A stretch of 64,000 nt of DNA, taken from UMGS1883 sp045636425. Lineage in GTDB: Bacteria > Bacillota > Clostridia > UMGS1883. Both the position numbers and the translations under genes were made by a program. Positions within the stretch are counted from its first letter, which is position 1, and each line of letters begins with the position of its first letter. The stretch lies in the NCBI GenBank assembly GCA_045636425.1, contig JAZTXM010000014.1, forward strand, positions 1 through 64,000, in the 5' to 3' direction. Below are positions 41,550-50,979 of this stretch, piece after piece. Below the pieces are notes generated by a model that saw nothing but the letters and a program-made list of their open reading frames with translations, did no database searches and was not told the origin of the DNA.

Positions 41550-43465
41550 TGATTTTTCTTCCTTTCGGGGGTAAGAAGTCTGTAAGAATAGGGAGCAAGC
41601 TCCATGGAAAGTGTGCCTGTTGGGGAAACGGTGTCGTGCGTCAGCGTGTCTTTTATTTCTGTCACCCCAAATCGGCTGAGGTTAATGTTTATATACCTGT
41701 GGCAATCATTGGGGTTTATTATTACGATAATATCCTCGCCCTGCGTTTTTTTGCCGAAGGCATCGGTGCCGTTTTCAAGACTTCGCATATAGCAAACTAC
41801 GCCGTCCTCTGCAGAAATGAGAGTATAAAAGCCCGTACGCAATGCCGCCTTTTCTTTCCTCAAATTCGCAAACATTTTTATCTGACGGAAAACCTCGCTC
41901 TCTCCGTGACTCCAGTCCATGGGGGCACGGTTAAAGGGGTCTGCAAAGCCCATCATTTCCATTTCATCGCCGTAATATATTGTGGGTGCTCCGGGAAGCG
42001 TCATCTGCAGTGCCGTAGCAAGAACCATTCGTCTTTTTGCAAGCTCTTTTTTTTCATCGGAAATTACGTAGTCATGCTGCTCTATACGTGAAAGCGTGCG
42101 GAAATCGGGGGTATCTGCAAGCACCGTCATTGCACGCGGTACGTCGTGGGAGGAAATAAGATTCATTGCCGAATAGAGGGATTCTTTAGGATAGTTTTCA
42201 AGCAGTGAATGAATACGCATTGAAAAGAGCTTTCCGTCACAGCCTGTAAGGTAGGAAAGAACGGCTTCGCGGAAAACATAGTTCATTACGCTGTCAAGCT
42301 CTTTTCCCCATAAAAACTCACGTTTTGCTCCGTAGCTTACCTTATTGCTGGCATCCTCCCATACCTCGCCGATAAGGAGAGAATCGGGATTTTCCTCTTT
42401 TAAGGCACTGCGGAGCTTTTTGATAAATTCGTCGGGAAGCTCGTCAGCCACATCAAGCCTGAAGCCCTCCGCACCCCGACGAAGCCATTTTTTAATAACG
42501 CTGTCCTTTCCCGACGCAATGTAATCTATAAAATTTTCGTCCGTCTCATTTACGTTGGGCAATGTTTCAAAGCCCCACCAGGACTCGTATTTATCGGGGT
42601 AATGCGTGAAATTGTACCAGCTGTAAAAGGGAGAATTTTTGCTCTGAAAAGCACCCTCGGAGTCGTAATTATTATATTTGTTAAAATATTTGCTGTCAGC
42701 CCCTGTATGGCTGAATACTCCGTCAAGAATAATGCGTATGCCGTACTTTTTCGCTTCGTTTGCCAGATTTTCAAAGTCCTCTGTACTTCCCAAAAGCTCA
42801 TCGGGAGTTTCATAATCGCCCGTGTCGTAGCGGTGATTTGAAAAAGCCTTTGATATGGGATTTAAATAAAGTGCCGTTACGCCCAAACCCTCAAGGTAGG
42901 GGAGCTTTTGCCTGATGCCGTCAAAATTTCCTCCGAAAAAGTCATTGGAAAGGTATTCCCCTCCGAACTGCTCGGGGCGGTAAAAAGGCTCATCGCCCCA
43001 CTGCCGCCTTATTCCGTGAAAGGGGGTTTCCTTTCCTCTGTTAAAGCGGTCAGGGAAAATCTGATAAACCACGGCGTTTTTCATCCAGTCGGGAGTGGTG
43101 TAATTCTTAGAGTAAACCGTTATCTGATAGAGGCTTTCGGGAACGTTATAAAAGCACTCGCCCTCGCCACCTAAGTGCAGGGAATTGTTTCCGTAATACA
43201 TTGTAGCACCATCGGCACACACATAGAAATAATAGAAAACAAGCCCCTCCTCGGAGGGCATCTCTACACTGCACTCGTACATCCGTCTGCCCGACAGCTC
43301 AAAGGCGTAATTCATAGGGATTTCATTTTCTCCGATAATAAGTACGACCTTTTCCGGCTCTGAAAAAGATTCCACGCAAAGACGGAGCGTAATACAGGTA
43401 TTTACCCTGCATGCCCCGAATGGATTTCTGTATATTAAATTACCTGAATTGTGTTCGATATGCAA
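41516..43465 (-). CDS. GH13 alpha-glucan hydrolase (neopullulanase-like)
   Basis: The 649-aa intracellular enzyme (no signal peptide) has an N-terminal beta-sandwich of the cyclomaltodextrinase/neopullulanase type (to about residue 120), then the GH13 barrel: NAVVYQIFPDRFNRG, ILDGVFSHTG, the nucleophile Asp in GFRLDVADE, the acid Glu in LLIGEVWED and ISSHDVPR. It cleaves maltodextrins or pullulan. The start is a TTG at 43465, seven bases after GAGGTG. It is co-transcribed with the RNA methyltransferase gene that it overlaps. Confidence 0.88.
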   Translation of the reverse strand: MHIEHNSGNLIYRNPFGACRVNTCITLRLCVESFSEPEKVVLIIGENEIPMNYAFELSGRRMYECSVEMPSEEGLVFYYFYVCADGATMYYGNNSLHLGGEGECFYNVPESLYQITVYSKNYTTPDWMKNAVVYQIFPDRFNRGKETPFHGIRRQWGDEPFYRPEQFGGEYLSNDFFGGNFDGIRQKLPYLEGLGVTALYLNPISKAFSNHRYDTGDYETPDELLGSTEDFENLANEAKKYGIRIILDGVFSHTGADSKYFNKYNNYDSEGAFQSKNSPFYSWYNFTHYPDKYESWWGFETLPNVNETDENFIDYIASGKDSVIKKWLRRGAEGFRLDVADELPDEFIKKLRSALKEENPDSLLIGEVWEDASNKVSYGAKREFLWGKELDSVMNYVFREAVLSYLTGCDGKLFSMRIHSLLENYPKESLYSAMNLISSHDVPRAMTVLADTPDFRTLSRIEQHDYVISDEKKELAKRRMVLATALQMTLPGAPTIYYGDEMEMMGFADPFNRAPMDWSHGESEVFRQIKMFANLRKEKAALRTGFYTLISAEDGVVCYMRSLENGTDAFGKKTQGEDIIVIINPNDCHRYININLSRFGVTEIKDTLTHDTVSPTGTLSMELAPYSYRLLTPERKKNQCTKIQSTQQK

Positions 43466-43525
43466 TCTCTGTCACCTCTGTAGTATATATTATAATCCAT
43501 TTTGTGTAAAAGGGCAATAAAATTC

Positions 43526-43554
43526 TTGTAAAATGCACTTTTCTAATGTATAAT
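43526..43554 (+). promoter_or_regulatory. Promoter of the plus-strand run
   Basis: TTGTAA (43526-43531) and TATAAT (43549-43554) with 17-bp spacing precede the rRNA methyltransferase gene at 43586. Confidence 0.75.
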
Positions 43555-43585
43555 AAGATGAAATACCATTTTCGGAGGACAATCC

Positions 43586-44707
43586 ATGGCGGACAGATTA
43601 CTTCTTACAATTCCCACATTTTTCGGCACAGAGGCAACTCTTGCTCACGAAATACGCTCTCTCGGCTATGAAACCACCGAGGTAACCGATGGCAGAATCA
43701 CCTTTGAGGGAGATTTGGAGGCAATTGCCCTGGCAAATGTAAATATCCGCTCGGGTCAGCGTGTGCTTATTAAAATGGCACAGTTCCGTGCAACAACCTT
43801 TGAGGAATTGTTTCAGGGTGTGTACAACATAGAATGGGAAAACTTCATTCAGGCGGACTGTGCATTTCCTGTTAAGGGAAGCAGTCTTAAAAGCGTGCTT
43901 TCAAGCGTTCCCGCTTGCACAAGCATTGTGAAAAAAGCCGTTGTAAAAAGGCTTGGAGGGAAATATGGAATTGAGAATTTTGAGGAAACAGGCCCCATGA
44001 TGCGTATTTCCTTTTCACTGATGCGTGACGAGGCAACAATCTACCTTGACACAACGGGCGAGCCGCTTTATAAACGCGGCTACAGAGCACAGGGCGTTGC
44101 GGCACCCATGCGTGAAACGCTGGCTTTCTCGATGATTGATATTACAAGGTGGAGGGGAGACCGCCCCTTTGCAGACCCGTTTTGCGGCAGCGGCACAATC
44201 CCCATTGAGGCGGTCCTTTACGCAAAAAAGATAGCTCCCGGACTTAAGAGAAGATTTGTCAGCGAAAAATGGAGAATAATGGGCCGAGGCCTCTATGATG
44301 AAATCCGCGAGGAGGCAATAAGCCTTATTGATAACGAAATCGAGCCGTGTATTTACGCAAGTGATATTGACCCGCAGGCGGTCGCTCTTGCAAAGGAGAA
44401 TGCAAAGCGTGCAGGCGTCGATAAATATATTCATTTTTCCGTATGCGATGCGGCAAAAGCACCGCTTTTTTCGGAAAAGGGTGTTCTTGTTTCAAACCCT
44501 CCCTACGGTGAAAGACTGATGGATAATACAAGCTGTGAATCCCTTTATAGGAAAATCGGCAGGCATTTTTCAGATTTCCCCAATATCGGCAAATACATCC
44601 TGACCTCCCACGAGAAATTTGAGGAATGTTACGGAAGAAGTGCCGACAAAAAACGCAAGCTGTATAACGGAATGCTTAAATGTTATCTTTATCAGTATTT
44701 TAAATGA
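43586..44707 (+). CDS. THUMP-domain class I RNA methyltransferase (RlmL/YpsC type)
   Basis: The 373-aa enzyme has an N-terminal THUMP region (to about residue 160) and a Rossmann methyltransferase with FADPFCGSGTIPIEAVL and the catalytic VSNPPYGERL. It probably makes m2G in 23S rRNA, like RlmL and Bacillus YpsC. It is first in a plus-strand run with a consensus promoter and a GGAGG-type ribosome site. Confidence 0.9.
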   Translation: MADRLLLTIPTFFGTEATLAHEIRSLGYETTEVTDGRITFEGDLEAIALANVNIRSGQRVLIKMAQFRATTFEELFQGVYNIEWENFIQADCAFPVKGSSLKSVLSSVPACTSIVKKAVVKRLGGKYGIENFEETGPMMRISFSLMRDEATIYLDTTGEPLYKRGYRAQGVAAPMRETLAFSMIDITRWRGDRPFADPFCGSGTIPIEAVLYAKKIAPGLKRRFVSEKWRIMGRGLYDEIREEAISLIDNEIEPCIYASDIDPQAVALAKENAKRAGVDKYIHFSVCDAAKAPLFSEKGVLVSNPPYGERLMDNTSCESLYRKIGRHFSDFPNIGKYILTSHEKFEECYGRSADKKRKLYNGMLKCYLYQYFK

Positions 44708-44741
44708 GATTTTCACATACCTTGTAGTGAGGTGAGTGAAA

Positions 44742-44942
44742 ATGAATGACAAGCTAAGATATTTTTTAATCCTGACGGCGTACAGAGCAGCTGTGGCAGC
44801 CGTAATTTTAATTGTGATAGCGGGGGTTAACTTTTTAACCCCGAATATAACACCGCGAATAAGCCGTGTATGGACACAAACTACAGATTTTAAAAAGGTG
44901 ACAGAGCTTCTTTCGGAAACTGCAAAGGAGCTTATTCCTTAG
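44742..44942 (+). CDS. Small single-span membrane protein, 66 aa
   Basis: The ATG at 44742 is seven bases after GAGGTGA. The product (MNDKLRYFLILTAYRAAVAA onward) has one transmembrane helix at about residues 8-32 and a short polar tail. I do not recognise a family. It lies 34 bp after the methyltransferase and nine bases before the radical-SAM gene, so it is expressed with them. Confidence 0.6.
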   Translation: MNDKLRYFLILTAYRAAVAAVILIVIAGVNFLTPNITPRISRVWTQTTDFKKVTELLSETAKELIP

Positions 44943-44951
44943 GAGAAAGTT

Positions 44952-46808
44952 ATGAGTATTATTAAAAATCCCGATGCACTCTTAAGAAAAGTGCAGAAAG
45001 CCACCCATTATTGCGGAGGCGAGCTTAACAGTGTAATAAAAAATCCCGAAGACGTGCAAATAAGGTACGCTTTTGCTTTTCCCGATACCTACGAGGTGGG
45101 GATGAGCCATCTTGGTATGAAAATCCTTTACCATGTCTTAAATCAGAGGGAGGATACCTACTGCGAGAGGGTATTTGCCCCCTGGATTGATATGGAAGAA
45201 GAAATGAGAAAAAAGGACGTGCCTCTTTTCACAAATGAAACTCTTACCCCCGTAAAGGAATTTGATTTTCTGGGGATTACTCTCCAGTATGAAATGTGCT
45301 ACTCCAACATTCTGAATATGCTTTCCCTTGCGGGCATCCCGCTTCTTTCCAAAGACCGTAGTGAGGATGACCCCTTTGTAAACGGCGGCGGTCCTTGTGC
45401 GTATAACCCCGAACCTATTGCGGACTTTTTTGATTTCTTCACAATGGGTGAGGGAGAGGAAGTTATCGGGGAATTGATGGAGGCTTTCAAAGAGTGGAAA
45501 GAAGAGGGCGGCACGAGAGAGGACTATCTTCGCAAGATTGCAAAGATTGAGGGCATCTATGTTCCCTCGCTCTACGATGTGGAATATAACGGCGACGGGA
45601 CAATAAAAAGTATGACCCCCAACTGCCCCGAAGCACCCAAAAAGGTCAGAAAGCGTATTATATCAGACCTTGACGCTGTAAGCTATCCCGATAAATTCAT
45701 TGTGCCTTTCTGCGATATTGTTCACGACAGAAGCAATATCGAGGTGTTCCGAGGCTGTATACGCGGATGCAGATTCTGCCAGGCGGGAATGATTTACCGC
45801 CCAGTCAGGGAAAAGAGTGCCGACACGCTCCTTAAGGATGCCTGTACTCTTATCGAATCCACAGGCTATGAGGAAATGGGACTTTCCTCCCTTTCCACCA
45901 GCGATTATACACAGCTTGAGTCGCTTACGGACAAGCTTTTGGAGGTTACGGAAAAGGAAAAGGTCAGCCTTTCGCTTCCGTCCCTTCGTGTGGATAATTT
46001 CAGCCTTGACCTTATGGAGAGAGTGCAGAAGGTCAGGAAAAGCGGGCTTACCTTTGCTCCCGAAGCGGGAAGTCAGAGAATGCGTGACGTTATAAATAAA
46101 AACGTATCGGAGGAAGACCTTATAAAGTCGGCTACCCTTGCCTTTGAGGGCGGCTGGAATGGTGTAAAGCTTTATTTCATGATAGGGCTTCCTTACGAGG
46201 AATATTCAGATATTGCAGGAATTGCCGACCTTGCACATAAGGTTGTGGACTGCTTCTATGAAAGCGAAAAGACAAATAAACGCCGAGGCGTTAATGTAAC
46301 GCTCAGCGTGGCAAGCTTTGTTCCCAAGCCCCATACGCCTTTCCAGTGGGCAAGGCAGGACAGTATGGACGAGCTTTACGAAAAACAGCTTTTCCTTAAA
46401 AACGAAATCAGAAGCCGTAAGGTCAAATATAACTATCATCAGAATGATATAAGCGTGCTTGAAGGCGTTTTTGCCCGTGGTGACAGAAAGCTTTCGGCAG
46501 TGCTTTTGCGTGCTCACGAATTAGGCTGTAAATTAGACGGCTGGAATGAGTGCTTCGACCTTGAAAAATGGAAAAAGGCTTTTTCCGATTGCGGAATTGA
46601 TATGGCATTTTATGCCCGTGCAAGAGATTATGACGAGATTTTACCCTGGGATTTTGTGGATATCGGGGTATCACGCGATTTCATGAAAAATGAAAACGAA
46701 AAAGCAAAAAAAGCGGCAACAACACCCAACTGCCGTGAAAAATGCTCAGGCTGCGGGGCGGCATCACTTTGCAAAACGAAGAAAGGATGTGTGTGCTTTG
46801 AACAGTAA
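44952..46808 (+). CDS. B12-binding radical SAM protein, TIGR03960 family
   Basis: The 618-aa protein has an N-terminal B12-binding-like region (MSHLGMKILYHVLNQRED) and a radical-SAM domain with the CIRGCRFCQAG cluster motif (about 272-282), followed by FAPEAGSQRMRDVINKN and GVKLYFMIGLPYEE. The C-terminus ends in a Cys-rich zinc-like segment (CREKCSGCGAASLCKTKKGC). TIGR03960 proteins of Clostridia are always paired with the DUF2344 gene that follows here; their substrate is unproven but a tRNA or ribosome-related modification is suspected. Confidence 0.9.
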   Translation: MSIIKNPDALLRKVQKATHYCGGELNSVIKNPEDVQIRYAFAFPDTYEVGMSHLGMKILYHVLNQREDTYCERVFAPWIDMEEEMRKKDVPLFTNETLTPVKEFDFLGITLQYEMCYSNILNMLSLAGIPLLSKDRSEDDPFVNGGGPCAYNPEPIADFFDFFTMGEGEEVIGELMEAFKEWKEEGGTREDYLRKIAKIEGIYVPSLYDVEYNGDGTIKSMTPNCPEAPKKVRKRIISDLDAVSYPDKFIVPFCDIVHDRSNIEVFRGCIRGCRFCQAGMIYRPVREKSADTLLKDACTLIESTGYEEMGLSSLSTSDYTQLESLTDKLLEVTEKEKVSLSLPSLRVDNFSLDLMERVQKVRKSGLTFAPEAGSQRMRDVINKNVSEEDLIKSATLAFEGGWNGVKLYFMIGLPYEEYSDIAGIADLAHKVVDCFYESEKTNKRRGVNVTLSVASFVPKPHTPFQWARQDSMDELYEKQLFLKNEIRSRKVKYNYHQNDISVLEGVFARGDRKLSAVLLRAHELGCKLDGWNECFDLEKWKKAFSDCGIDMAFYARARDYDEILPWDFVDIGVSRDFMKNENEKAKKAATTPNCREKCSGCGAASLCKTKKGCVCFEQ

Positions 46809-47427
46809 TTATTATCTTCGTTATGAAAGAGACGAAAGGGTAAAGTACGTTTCACATCTGGATTTTGTAAGAGTATTCGGCAGAGCAATCCGCAGGGCAC
46901 ATATTCCCGTGGCATATTCCGAGGGGTTTAATCCCCATCCGCTTTTAGGCTTTGCACTGCCGCTTTCCGTGGGATATACAAGTGAGTGTGAAATAATTGA
47001 GATTGTCCTTTCGGAAGAAATGCCTCCCGAAGAGCTTAAAGAAAGGCTTAACAAGGTTTTACCCGATGGAATAAGAATCCTTTCTGCACATTTGGGAAAG
47101 AGCAATATGAAAAAGCTTGATATTGCGGTATATAATGTGTTCCCCGAAAAAACACCTTCGGGAATAGCCGCTTTTTTATCAATGAAAGAAATCTTTATTG
47201 AAAAGAAAACAAAAAGCGGAATAAAAGAATGTGATATACGTCCCGACATAAAGGATATAAAGGTTACCTTGGGAAAAATAGAAATGACCCTTTCGGCAGG
47301 AAGCCGAAATAATCTTAAGCCCGAGGTTGTAATTGCCGCCATGAATAAATATATGGACGGCTATGAAAGCGGAGAGTGCTCTTATCACAGAAAACAAGTC
47401 TGCGATATACAGATGAATGTTATTTGA
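46798..47427 (+). CDS. DUF2344 (TIGR03936) radical SAM-associated protein
   Basis: The 209-aa partner starts at TTG 46798, ten bases after AAAGGA and 11 bases inside the end of the radical-SAM gene. The N-terminus RYERDERVKYVSHLDFVRVF and the RRAHIPVAYSEGFNPHPLL motif are family signatures. In other bacteria it is fused to the radical-SAM protein or lies next to it. The overlap enforces coupled translation. Confidence 0.88.
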   Translation: MNSNYYLRYERDERVKYVSHLDFVRVFGRAIRRAHIPVAYSEGFNPHPLLGFALPLSVGYTSECEIIEIVLSEEMPPEELKERLNKVLPDGIRILSAHLGKSNMKKLDIAVYNVFPEKTPSGIAAFLSMKEIFIEKKTKSGIKECDIRPDIKDIKVTLGKIEMTLSAGSRNNLKPEVVIAAMNKYMDGYESGECSYHRKQVCDIQMNVI

Positions 47428-47443
47428 CTAAGGAGGAAATGTA

Positions 47444-48361
47444 ATGGCAAAATTATTTGACGTTACAAAAGAGGGAAAAGGCGTAAGTCGTGAGCAGGTA
47501 AATAAAAGAAAAGGCTTTATGCTTTTTCTGGATATTTATTTCAGGCGTTTCTGGAAGCTTGTACTGCTTAATCTCATATATATGATTGTTTCAATTCCTG
47601 CAATTTTTATAAGCTATAAGTTTGTGCAGTACGCACTTGTCTTTTTTATGCAGCTTGCAGGAATAAGTCCCGAAAATACGGAGGCTGTTACGGCGGCAAT
47701 ACGGCTTACCCCGATGCTTATGGCAATTATAATACAATTTTGCGGAGCAGGTCCCGCAACGGCAGGCTTTAACTTAGTTTTGCGTAAATATATAAACGAT
47801 AAGCATGCGTGGGTATGGGCAGACTTTGTCCGCGGAATGAAAGAAAACTGGAAACAAGCTCTCGGTATATATCTTATAAATATGGCATACACAGTGTTTG
47901 CAACGGGAAGCTTTCTTTTCTATAAGTACCTTATGCCCGACATGCAGGTTCTGAGTGTGGTTATTTTTACGGGGTCGCTGGCATTTCTTATGATGCAGAT
48001 GTACACATATCAGCTTATGGTGGGCTTTAAGCTTACTCTTAAGGAGATTTATAAAAACAGTGCAATCCTTACAATTGTAAAGCTTCCCACAAATATAGGG
48101 GTAGCCTTTATCAGCGTGATGCTTCTTTATTTTATGTGTACCCTCGCAGTGAGCGTGCCTCCTGCCATGCTTATGTTTACCTTTATAATAATTATGCTGG
48201 TGTTCTTCTCGGTGGTTACCCTTGCACAGATGTTTATGACACGAAGAATTATTCAGAAGTATCTTATTGACGGTGTGAAAGAGGATTCAGAGAAGAAAAA
48301 CAGCAAAGAATATAACGTAGATGAAAAAGACGAAGAATTTGAAGACCTTTACGAGGACTGA
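47444..48361 (+). CDS. DUF624 (YesL-like) membrane protein
   Basis: The 305-aa protein has about six hydrophobic helices (for example LVLLNLIYMIVSIPAIFISY) and the GPATAGFNLVLRKYINDKHA motif characteristic of DUF624. The C-terminal tail is highly charged (EKKNSKEYNVDEKDEEFEDL) and cytoplasmic. The family is found beside sugar transport or cell-envelope genes; function is not established. It follows DUF2344 by 16 bp and precedes the flippase gene by 25 bp. Confidence 0.82.
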   Translation: MAKLFDVTKEGKGVSREQVNKRKGFMLFLDIYFRRFWKLVLLNLIYMIVSIPAIFISYKFVQYALVFFMQLAGISPENTEAVTAAIRLTPMLMAIIIQFCGAGPATAGFNLVLRKYINDKHAWVWADFVRGMKENWKQALGIYLINMAYTVFATGSFLFYKYLMPDMQVLSVVIFTGSLAFLMMQMYTYQLMVGFKLTLKEIYKNSAILTIVKLPTNIGVAFISVMLLYFMCTLAVSVPPAMLMFTFIIIMLVFFSVVTLAQMFMTRRIIQKYLIDGVKEDSEKKNSKEYNVDEKDEEFEDLYED

Positions 48362-48386
48362 TGATTAACAGGGGGCTGATTCCCAA

Positions 48387-49856
48387 ATGAAAAAGCAGAG
48401 CTTTGTATACGGGGCGGCGGTACTTGCCGCCGCCTCAATTATATGTAAAATAATGAGTGCGGCACTGAAAATTCCCCTTGACCGCTTTTTCCTCCATGAG
48501 GACGGAATAGGTGTATATCAGAGTGCCTACTCTATTTATAATGTGTTTCTGGCAATTTGTGTCACAGGTATTCCCATTGCACTGTCAGGGCTGATTGCAG
48601 AAAGTGGGAGCGAGGAGGAGGCATCATCCCTTGCCAAATCCACCTTTATGCTGGTGACGGTGTTTTCCATAGTATCGGCGGCAGGATTGTTCCTTTTTGC
48701 TTCACCGCTTGCAAAGCTTCTTTCGGGTGGCTCAAATCCCGTGGCAGCAAAGTCCCTCAGGATTCTTTCGCCTGCTCTTTTGGTTATGGGCATAATAAGC
48801 TCAAGGCGTGGATATTTTCAGGGAAAAAGCCTTATGACACCTTCCGCACTGAGCCAGCTTTTTGAGAGCCTTGTAAAAGTGGCTTTGGGAATAGGAATAT
48901 GTGCACTTACCTATCGCTCGGGAATAGCGTATGGGGCGGCAGGAGCAATAGCAGGTGTAACATTGGGTGCTTTTGCCTCGGCAGCAGTTCTTGAAATCAG
49001 CTTCAGAAAGGCAAAGGGACCCAAGGGCAGAGCCAACATGAAAATGGCTATGTCGGTTCTTAAAATTTCAATTCCCGTTACATTGGGAGCATTTGGATTT
49101 ACTGCGGTTATGCTGGCAGATACCCTTACGGTTCCGAGGCTTTTGGCAGAGGGAGGTTTTTCGGAAACTGAGAGACTTAAAATGTTTGGCTATCTTACTC
49201 GTGCCAATACTGTGTACAACCTGCCTGCAACCATAATAACGGCATTTACGGCAAGTGCGGTCCCTGCCATTGCATCTGTAAAAGCAAATGCTGAAAAATT
49301 AAGTGAAAATACCGTTCGTGCAATAAAGCTTATTTTCTTAGCGGCGTTTCCATGCGCCTTGGGAATGGCTTTGTTTTCGGGAGAAATTCTGACTCTTCTT
49401 TATAAATCATCTTCTCACTATGGGCTTTTGGCTCTGGCAGGGGGAATGATTGTTATTATGCCCTTTGTACAGACCACCACGGCAATGCTTCAGACCTTGG
49501 GAAAGGTATGGCAGCCGATAATTGTAACGGTATGCTCAATAATACTTAAGGTTATACTTAACTTTGTTTTTGTAGCAAAAATAGGGGTGGAGGGTGCACC
49601 TCTTGCGACCATTCTGGCGTTTTTACCTGCCATGGTTATAAATTCTTTTATGCTTGGCAAGAAAACAAGTATCAAGGGGGCAATTCCCGTTACAATAAAG
49701 CTTTTGATAAGTGCAGGAATTTCATGCTTGGCAGCACGGCTTATATATTCCATTCATCAGGGAGCGATTACTCTGCTTTTTGCAATGGTATTTGCGGCAG
49801 CAGTTTACGGAGTTCTTACTATTGCATGGGGATTGATCACGAGAGAGGAGTTTTAA
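48387..49856 (+). CDS. SpoVB/Wzx-family polysaccharide flippase
   Basis: The 489-aa protein has about 14 transmembrane helices of the MATE/MVF superfamily: it opens FVYGAAVLAAASIICKIMSA and has RFFLHEDGIGVYQSAYSIYN near residue 35, the SpoVB pattern. Such proteins flip lipid-linked oligosaccharides or peptidoglycan precursors. It starts behind a GGGGG-type ribosome site and is followed two bases later by mazG, as in Firmicutes spoVB-mazG pairs. Confidence 0.87.
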   Translation: MKKQSFVYGAAVLAAASIICKIMSAALKIPLDRFFLHEDGIGVYQSAYSIYNVFLAICVTGIPIALSGLIAESGSEEEASSLAKSTFMLVTVFSIVSAAGLFLFASPLAKLLSGGSNPVAAKSLRILSPALLVMGIISSRRGYFQGKSLMTPSALSQLFESLVKVALGIGICALTYRSGIAYGAAGAIAGVTLGAFASAAVLEISFRKAKGPKGRANMKMAMSVLKISIPVTLGAFGFTAVMLADTLTVPRLLAEGGFSETERLKMFGYLTRANTVYNLPATIITAFTASAVPAIASVKANAEKLSENTVRAIKLIFLAAFPCALGMALFSGEILTLLYKSSSHYGLLALAGGMIVIMPFVQTTTAMLQTLGKVWQPIIVTVCSIILKVILNFVFVAKIGVEGAPLATILAFLPAMVINSFMLGKKTSIKGAIPVTIKLLISAGISCLAARLIYSIHQGAITLLFAMVFAAAVYGVLTIAWGLITREEF

Positions 49857-49857
49857 C

Positions 49858-50499
49858 ATGGAAGAAAAAATAAAATTTTATGAGTTTTGCGACATTATAG
49901 AAAAGCTTCGTGCTCCCGGCGGATGCCCGTGGGACAGGGAGCAGACTCATAAAAGCCTTACAAAGTGTCTTTTGGAGGAGGCTTATGAGGCGTGCGATGC
50001 CATAGATGAGGGAGACCCCATGAAAATAGCGGACGAATTGGGGGACGTGCTTTTGCAGGTGGTTATGCACGCTCAGATAGGAAAAGAGGAGGGCACGTTT
50101 ACCATTGACGATGTTACCGATGCGGTATCAAGGAAAATGATACAGCGCCACCCCCATGTATTTGGCGACATTAAGGTAAAGGACAGCGATGAGGTGCTTT
50201 CCAACTGGGAGGAAATAAAAAAAGCCCAGAGGGGACAGAAAACTGTTTATGAAGCTATGCAATCGGTAACAAAATCCCTTCCTGCCCTTACGAAAACCAC
50301 AAAAATTATCGGCAAGGCAGTCAAGGGCAATCTTTACAGCGTAGAGGACAGAGAATATGCCGAAAAAGACGAAATAGGCAGTAAATTATTTGAAATATGT
50401 GCCATTGCGTATAAAAATGGGATTGACCCCGAGGAAGAATTAGGGAATTTTACGAAAAATTTTATCAAAAATTTCAAGAATATTCAAGAAAACACTTGA
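49858..50499 (+). CDS. mazG: Nucleoside triphosphate pyrophosphohydrolase MazG
   Basis: The 213-aa protein opens with LRAPGGCPWDREQTHKSLTK and has the metal-binding LLEEAYEACDAIDEGD and DELGDVLLQVVMHAQ motifs. It hydrolyses non-canonical NTPs to NMP and pyrophosphate. Only the first of the two MazG domains found in E. coli is fully obvious; the C-terminal part is shorter and may be a degenerate second repeat. The gene ends the plus-strand run; HU follows with its own promoter. Confidence 0.9.
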   Translation: MEEKIKFYEFCDIIEKLRAPGGCPWDREQTHKSLTKCLLEEAYEACDAIDEGDPMKIADELGDVLLQVVMHAQIGKEEGTFTIDDVTDAVSRKMIQRHPHVFGDIKVKDSDEVLSNWEEIKKAQRGQKTVYEAMQSVTKSLPALTKTTKIIGKAVKGNLYSVEDREYAEKDEIGSKLFEICAIAYKNGIDPEEELGNFTKNFIKNFKNIQENT

Positions 50500-50506
50500 A
50501 TATGGA

Positions 50507-50560
50507 AAAATCTTGTGATATTATATAAAGGACGATAAATCGCGAGTTTAATCGCGAATT
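50507..50560 (+). promoter_or_regulatory. HU promoter and leader hairpin
   Basis: TTGAAT and TATTAT (about 17-bp spacing) precede the gene. AAATCGCGA and TCGCGAATTT (about 50537-50560) form a leader hairpin before AAGGAGG. Confidence 0.6.
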
Positions 50561-50592
50561 TATATTAGAAAAAACTTTAAGGAGGAAAAATC

Positions 50593-50865
50593 ATGAATAA
50601 GACAGAACTTGTTGCTGCTATCGCTGCAAAGGCAGAACTTTCTAAGAAGGATGCTGAAAAGGCTCTCAACGCTTTCGTTGGTGCTGTAGAAGACGCTCTT
50701 AAGAAGGGTGAAAAGATTCAGCTTGTTGGCTTCGGTACATTCGAAGTTAGAGAAAGAGCAGCTCGTGAGTGCATCAACCCCCAGACAAAGGCTAAGGTTC
50801 AGGTTGCTGCTTCTAAGGTTCCCGCTTTCAAGGCAGGCCAGGCTCTTAAGAACATCGTTAAATAA
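50593..50865 (+). CDS. hup: HU-family nucleoid protein
   Basis: The 90-aa DNA-bending protein is full length: MNKTELVAAIAAKAELSKKD at the start, the GFGTFEVRERAAREC and NPQTKAKVQVAASKVPAFKA arm region, and AGQALKNIVK at the end. It binds DNA as a dimer without strong sequence preference. The strong AAGGAGG site and abundant GCT/AAG codons point to high expression. It is monocistronic, closed by a terminator. Confidence 0.95.
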   Translation: MNKTELVAAIAAKAELSKKDAEKALNAFVGAVEDALKKGEKIQLVGFGTFEVRERAARECINPQTKAKVQVAASKVPAFKAGQALKNIVK

Positions 50866-50881
50866 GTTTAAGACAGAATAG

Positions 50882-50916
50882 AAAACAGAGTGTTCGCAGA
50901 ACACCCTGTTTTTTGT
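50882..50916 (+). terminator. HU terminator
   Basis: AAAACAG-GTGTTC pairs with GAACAC-CTGTTTT around GCA, followed by more T residues. Confidence 0.85.
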
Positions 50917-50933
50917 TTTTGAAGATGAATATA

Positions 50934-50977
50934 AAAAAGCTGCAGCAAAATGTTTATACATTTTGCTGCAGCTTTTT
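50934..50977. terminator. Bidirectional terminator, 19-bp stem
   Basis: 50934-50952 and 50959-50977 are perfectly complementary around TTTATA with A and T runs at the ends. It backs up the HU terminator and ends the convergent membrane-protein gene. Confidence 0.88.
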
Positions 50978-50979
50978 AT

